Assembly (NCBI GenBank): GCA_023434265.1
Contig: JAEYTA010000174.1
Location: 1-9,054 of the forward strand
Direction of reading: 5' to 3'
Origin: Pseudomonadota bacterium
GTDB taxonomy: Bacteria > Pseudomonadota > Alphaproteobacteria > Caulobacterales > Caulobacteraceae
DNA: 9,054 bases
Part shown: piece after piece, positions 6,250 to 9,054 of the stretch
How the letters are laid out: every line of letters begins with the position of its first letter
How positions within the stretch are numbered: position 1 is the stretch's first letter
Notes under the pieces: generated by a model
Databases searched by the model: none
The model's input: only the letters and a program-made list of their open reading frames with translations
What the model was told of the DNA's origin: nothing
Made by a program: the position numbers and the translations under genes

Positions 6250-6263
6250 CGGGTCAGCCGCGG
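6240..6263. terminator. Palindrome over two convergent stop codons
   Basis: GCGGCTGAC (6242-6250) and GTCAGCCGC (6253-6261) form a perfect 9-base inverted repeat with a 2-base centre. It is extended by one wobble pair and one further pair to 6240-6263. In RNA this would be an 8-bp stem with a CGGG tetraloop plus the extension. It contains the stop codons of both convergent genes (6247-6249 plus strand, 6256-6254 minus strand). No T-tract follows on either strand, so classic intrinsic termination is uncertain. Confidence 0.5.
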
Positions 6264-7045
6264 GCCTTGGCCTCGCGGATGGCCCGATCGATGTCGGCCG
6301 GCTGGATGCTGGGGCTGGCGCGGCCGTCGATGAAGAAGGTGGGTGTGCCGACGAGGCCGAGGGTCTGGGCCGAGGCCTGGATTTCGGTCAGGTGGCGGGC
6401 GACGTCGACGCCCTGCATGGTCGCTTCCGCCTGGGCCATGGAGACGCCGTTCTCGGCCAGGATGCGGTCGACGGCCGCGGGGTCGAGCGCCGGCTCGGCC
6501 ATCAGATCGCGGAACACGGCGAGATATTTGCCCTGACGGTGGGCGGCCTGGGCCGCGCGGGCGGCGTAGTGGGAGGTCACCTCCGTGCCGCGATCGAGGA
6601 TCGGCCAGTCCTTGAACACGAAGCGCACGTCCGGATGGGCCTCCATCAGACGCAGCACCTCCGGCGCGGTCGCCTTGCAGCCCGGGCAGCGGAAGTCGAA
6701 GAACTCGATCACCGTCACCTTCGCGTCGGCCGGACCGAAGGTCGGGTCGTCGGCGTCGACGGCGAGCAGGGCCGGGTTGGCGGCGGCCCGCTGGTTGATG
6801 GCGTCCGCCACAGCGTTGTCCTGGCTGGCCTGCAGCGCCGTGCTCATCTCCTGGAGCATCTCCGGGTGGCGCAGCAGGTAGTCGCGCACCTTCTGGTCGA
6901 ACGCGCCACGGCCGGTGACGTAGGGCGCGGCCGCCAGCGCCATGGCCAGGGCGGACATCGCCACCGCCGCCATCACGCCTCGTTCGGGGGTGAGGAAGCC
7001 GCGGGCGCGCGGCGGCGAGGGCGTCGATTCAGGCGCTTCGGTCAT
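6254..7045 (-). CDS. Membrane-anchored DsbA-family thiol-disulfide protein
   Basis: Periplasmic thioredoxin-fold oxidoreductase of 263 residues. A cytoplasmic N-terminus (1-23) precedes a single membrane segment (about 24-43) that works as an uncleaved anchor. A helical region, VRDYLLRHPEMLQEM (about 53-67), resembles the N-terminal domain of ScsC-type proteins, which in that group drives oligomerisation. The thioredoxin domain then has FFDFRCPGC with catalytic Cys120 and Cys123, a helical insertion (about 160-225), and the cis-proline loop GTPTFF (Pro235). It may form or isomerise disulfides in exported proteins; which of these cannot be told from sequence. The start ATG lies 15 bases after the M48 protease stop, so the two genes are probably co-transcribed. 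It converges on the I78 lipoprotein array. Confidence 0.92.
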   Translation of the reverse strand: MTEAPESTPSPPRARGFLTPERGVMAAVAMSALAMALAAAPYVTGRGAFDQKVRDYLLRHPEMLQEMSTALQASQDNAVADAINQRAAANPALLAVDADDPTFGPADAKVTVIEFFDFRCPGCKATAPEVLRLMEAHPDVRFVFKDWPILDRGTEVTSHYAARAAQAAHRQGKYLAVFRDLMAEPALDPAAVDRILAENGVSMAQAEATMQGVDVARHLTEIQASAQTLGLVGTPTFFIDGRASPSIQPADIDRAIREAKARG

Positions 7046-7060
7046 CCAGTCTCTTTCGAT

Positions 7061-8470
7061 TCAGCCGCCGGCGGGAACGACGGTGGGTCGATTGCGGCTG
7101 TTGCGGCGGTCGAGGGCGTCGACGTCGTCCTGGGTCGCGCCCGAGGCGAAGACGATGTCCATGGCGCGGGTGTAGTCGGCCGTGCCCTGTTCCAGCATGT
7201 CGCGGGCGCGCAGGGCGAATTGGGTGGCCTGCTCCTCGGCGCCCATGGCGAAATACATCTCGGCCGAAGCGAGGCGGGCTTCGCCTTCCTTGCCCTGGCT
7301 CGCGTAGGCCTGCGACAGCAGCCGCCACGCCATGGTGTTGTCGTGCTCCAGCGCCGTGGCGCGCTTCAGCTGCTCGATCGCCGTCGGCAGGCGGTCGGGG
7401 TCCTGGGTCTCGATCAGGGCGTGGGCCAGGTTGATGCGCAGCAGCGGGGCCTCGGGCATCAGTTCCACCGACCGCTGGTGCGCGCCGATGGCCTCGGCCG
7501 GCCGGCCTTCCTCGAACAGGATCTGCCCGCGCAGCTCCCAGAAGAAGGGGTTTTCGGGCTGCTCGGCCAGCAGGGCGTCGACCGCGGTCAGGGCGCGCTC
7601 GGTCTGGCCGTCGCGGTACCAGGCGATGGCGCGGGCGTAGCGGGCGGGGAGGGAGGCGTCGCTCTCGGGATAGGCCCGCAGGGTCGTGCCCGGGGCGTCC
7701 ATGAAGGCGTGAATCTTGGCCAGCACCAACGCGTGCTGGGCCATGCGTTCGGGGCTGTCCGACTTGCCGTAGTTGGACTGTTCGCCGACGAACCGGCGCA
7801 GGTTCTCGATCCGCTGCGAGGACAGGGGGTGGCTGCGGAAATAGGGGTAGCGGCGCGCGTCCGAGAAGACTTCCTGGGCCCGGAAATTCTCGAAGAAGGT
7901 GACCAGACCGCGGCCGGACTCCCCGGCGGCCTGCAGGGCGCGGGCCCCGGTGTTGTCGGCCTCGCCCTCCTGGTGCGTCATGTAGCGGAGGGCGCTCAGG
8001 GTGCCGAAATACTGGCTGTTCCCGAGTAGCACGGCGCCGGCGTCCGGCGCGCCGGCCGCGATGGCCAGGGCACCCAGCGCCATGGTCATCAGCATCGGCT
8101 GCATGCCGGCGCCCTGCGCGCCGTCGCGCAGGGTGTGGCGGTTGCGGATGTGCCCGGCCTCGTGCGCCACGACCCCGAGCAGCTCATTCGGGCTCTCGGT
8201 TCGCAGAATCAGGCCGGTGTTCAGGCCCATGATCCGCCCCCGCGTGGCGAAGGCGTTGAGCTCCGCGTCGTTGATCAGGAGGATCTCGATCTCGGACGGT
8301 TCGAGGCCCATGGCGGAGAACACCGGATCGGACCACTCGTGGATGATCCCCTCGATCTCCGTGTCCCGGATGACGCTCTGGGCCGATGCGGCGGGGGCCG
8401 ACGCCAGGACGAGCCCGACGGCGGTCGCGGCGCCGATCAGGCGGGCGGCGTTTCGGGACAGCCATGACAT
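7061..8470 (-). CDS. Periplasmic M48 metalloprotease with TPR region (BepA-like)
   Basis: Exported zinc metalloprotease of 469 residues. A cleavable signal peptide (1-30, site near ASA-Q) is followed by the M48 domain (about 33-235). HEAGH provides H103, E104 and H107, and EGEAD (168-172) provides the third zinc ligand, probably E168. SHPLSSQRI (213-221) corresponds to the region of the regulatory histidine in E. coli BepA (here probably H214). Residues of about 245-440 are helical and TPR-like (for example NPFFWELRGQILFEEGRPAEA). This order matches BepA/YfgC, which degrades or assists stalled outer-membrane proteins such as LptD and the BAM complex. I chose ATG 8470 over the upstream ATG 8518 because GAGGAG lies 6 bases before it and the signal peptide starts there. 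It lies between rne and the DsbA-like gene on the same strand. Confidence 0.93.
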   Translation of the reverse strand: MSWLSRNAARLIGAATAVGLVLASAPAASAQSVIRDTEIEGIIHEWSDPVFSAMGLEPSEIEILLINDAELNAFATRGRIMGLNTGLILRTESPNELLGVVAHEAGHIRNRHTLRDGAQGAGMQPMLMTMALGALAIAAGAPDAGAVLLGNSQYFGTLSALRYMTHQEGEADNTGARALQAAGESGRGLVTFFENFRAQEVFSDARRYPYFRSHPLSSQRIENLRRFVGEQSNYGKSDSPERMAQHALVLAKIHAFMDAPGTTLRAYPESDASLPARYARAIAWYRDGQTERALTAVDALLAEQPENPFFWELRGQILFEEGRPAEAIGAHQRSVELMPEAPLLRINLAHALIETQDPDRLPTAIEQLKRATALEHDNTMAWRLLSQAYASQGKEGEARLASAEMYFAMGAEEQATQFALRARDMLEQGTADYTRAMDIVFASGATQDDVDALDRRNSRNRPTVVPAGG

Positions 8471-8476
8471 GGCGAA

Positions 8477-8482
8477 CTCCTC
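8477..8482 (-). promoter_or_regulatory. Ribosome binding site of the M48 protease gene
   Basis: The minus strand reads GAGGAG with 6 bases before ATG 8470. This decides the start in favour of 8470 over the in-frame ATG at 8518, which would add 16 residues ahead of a normal signal peptide. Confidence 0.75.
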
Positions 8483-8535
8483 AAGGCCTCGGACGCCCCC
8501 GCCCGTCGTGATCCTCACAATCTAATCGCGGCCTT

Positions 8536-9054
8536 TCAACGGCGCCACCATCCCCGCTTCGGCTTCTCGGGCGGGGCGACGATCTGGTTCGGATCCTCGG
8601 CGATCAGGGCCGCGACGTCGATCTCCGGCTCCGGGGCGGGCTGCGGTTCGACCGGCGCGGCGTCGGCGGCCGGCTCCATCTCAGGTTCCGGCGCGGCGGA
8701 CGCCTCGGGCTCCGCGGCCGGAAGCTCGACCTCGGCGACGGCTTCCGGAACCACCGCGTCGCCCTCGGGCTCGACCTCGTTCGGCTCGACGGCCGACTCG
8801 AGGGCGGAGTGCGGCGTCGCGCTGGCCGAAGCCTTGCGGCGGACGCGCCGGCGGCGCGGCTCTTCCGGCAGCGCGGTCGGGGCCTCGGCTTCGTCGGAAA
8901 CCGTGACGGCCATGGCGTCGTCGGGCGAGCCGTCGACCGGCATGCCTTCGGTGGTGGCGCGGGCCTCGACCTTCAGCTCGTGCGCGGCGTCGCCGTTGCG
9001 CTCGCGACCCCGACCGCGCCCGCGGCGGCGGCGCGAGCGGCCCGGGCGCTCGCC
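8536..9054 (-). CDS. rne: Ribonuclease E, C-terminal tail (partial)
   Basis: The last 172 residues of a protein whose 5' part lies beyond the right edge; the frame is open to base 9054, so the ATG at 8943 is internal. No catalytic domain is visible. The segment is low-complexity and probably disordered: an Arg/Gly-rich RNA-binding stretch at the edge (RRRRGRGRGRER), another basic block (RRRRVRRK) and a long Glu/Pro/Ala-rich region. The end reads DPNQIVAPPEKPKRGWWRR. This layout is typical of the RNase E scaffold tail in Caulobacter relatives, where the terminal GWW motif docks PNPase. The M48 gene starts 65 bases further on; that gap shows no clear terminator hairpin. Identity as rne rests on the tail alone, but the ending is distinctive. 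Confidence 0.88.
   Translation of the reverse strand, partial: GERPGRSRRRRGRGRGRERNGDAAHELKVEARATTEGMPVDGSPDDAMAVTVSDEAEAPTALPEEPRRRRVRRKASASATPHSALESAVEPNEVEPEGDAVVPEAVAEVELPAAEPEASAAPEPEMEPAADAAPVEPQPAPEPEIDVAALIAEDPNQIVAPPEKPKRGWWRR
8539..8553 (-). other. GWW PNPase-docking motif at the RNase E C-terminus
   Basis: The last five codons encode Gly-Trp-Trp-Arg-Arg. In Caulobacter crescentus a GWW motif at the RNase E C-terminus binds the PNPase core in the RNA degradosome. The match in position and sequence suggests the same interaction here; binding itself is inferred. Confidence 0.7.

Noticed and set aside
6392..8029. 545-codon plus-strand frame opposite the DsbA-like and M48 genes
   Set aside because: Antisense shadow spanning two real genes; no recognisable domain, biased composition.
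8471..8535. Terminator between rne and the M48 gene
   Set aside because: No inverted repeat of useful length followed by a T-tract was found in this 65-base gap, so read-through from rne is possible.

Overview
The window is GC-rich, densely coded chromosomal DNA. Gene content and protein style point to an alphaproteobacterium, most likely Caulobacterales (Caulobacter, Brevundimonas or Phenylobacterium group). Supporting signs are lptF-lptG divergent from pepA, holC just downstream of pepA, and an RNase E tail ending in a Gly-Trp-Trp motif as described for Caulobacter RNase E. This attribution is an inference from content; no database was searched. I saw no tRNA, rRNA, CRISPR array, insertion sequence or phage gene, and no gene-free stretch longer than about 135 bases.

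Left part (44-3914): lptF and lptG lie on the minus strand with a 4-base ATGA overlap. They encode the two membrane subunits of the LPS export ABC transporter. pepA (M17 leucyl aminopeptidase, all metal-site residues present) diverges from them across a 134-base intergenic region. A 10-bp stem follows pepA and is shared with a convergent small lipoprotein gene (3958-4455), which carries a PPC-like beta domain and no catalytic domain.

Middle part (4543-6249): holC (DNA polymerase III chi) is followed with almost no spacing by four small lipoproteins of the I78 peptidase-inhibitor type. The genes overlap each other or sit 18 bases apart. Two of them appear to start at TTG, and at two junctions the start codon is formed inside the preceding gene's conserved terminal Cys codon. 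The first three copies carry a Cys-Thr-Thr-Cys-Pro motif; the fourth does not. This array is the most unusual part of the window.

Right part (6254-9054), all minus strand: the 3' end of rne (RNase E), then a secreted BepA-like M48 metalloprotease with a TPR-rich C-terminal half, then a membrane-anchored DsbA/ScsC-like thiol-disulfide protein. The last gene converges on the I78 array with 4 bases between the stop codons, and a perfect palindrome spans both stops.

Functionally, much of the window concerns the cell envelope: LPS transport, periplasmic proteolysis and its possible inhibition, disulfide chemistry and lipoproteins. It is interspersed with housekeeping genes (pepA, holC, rne).
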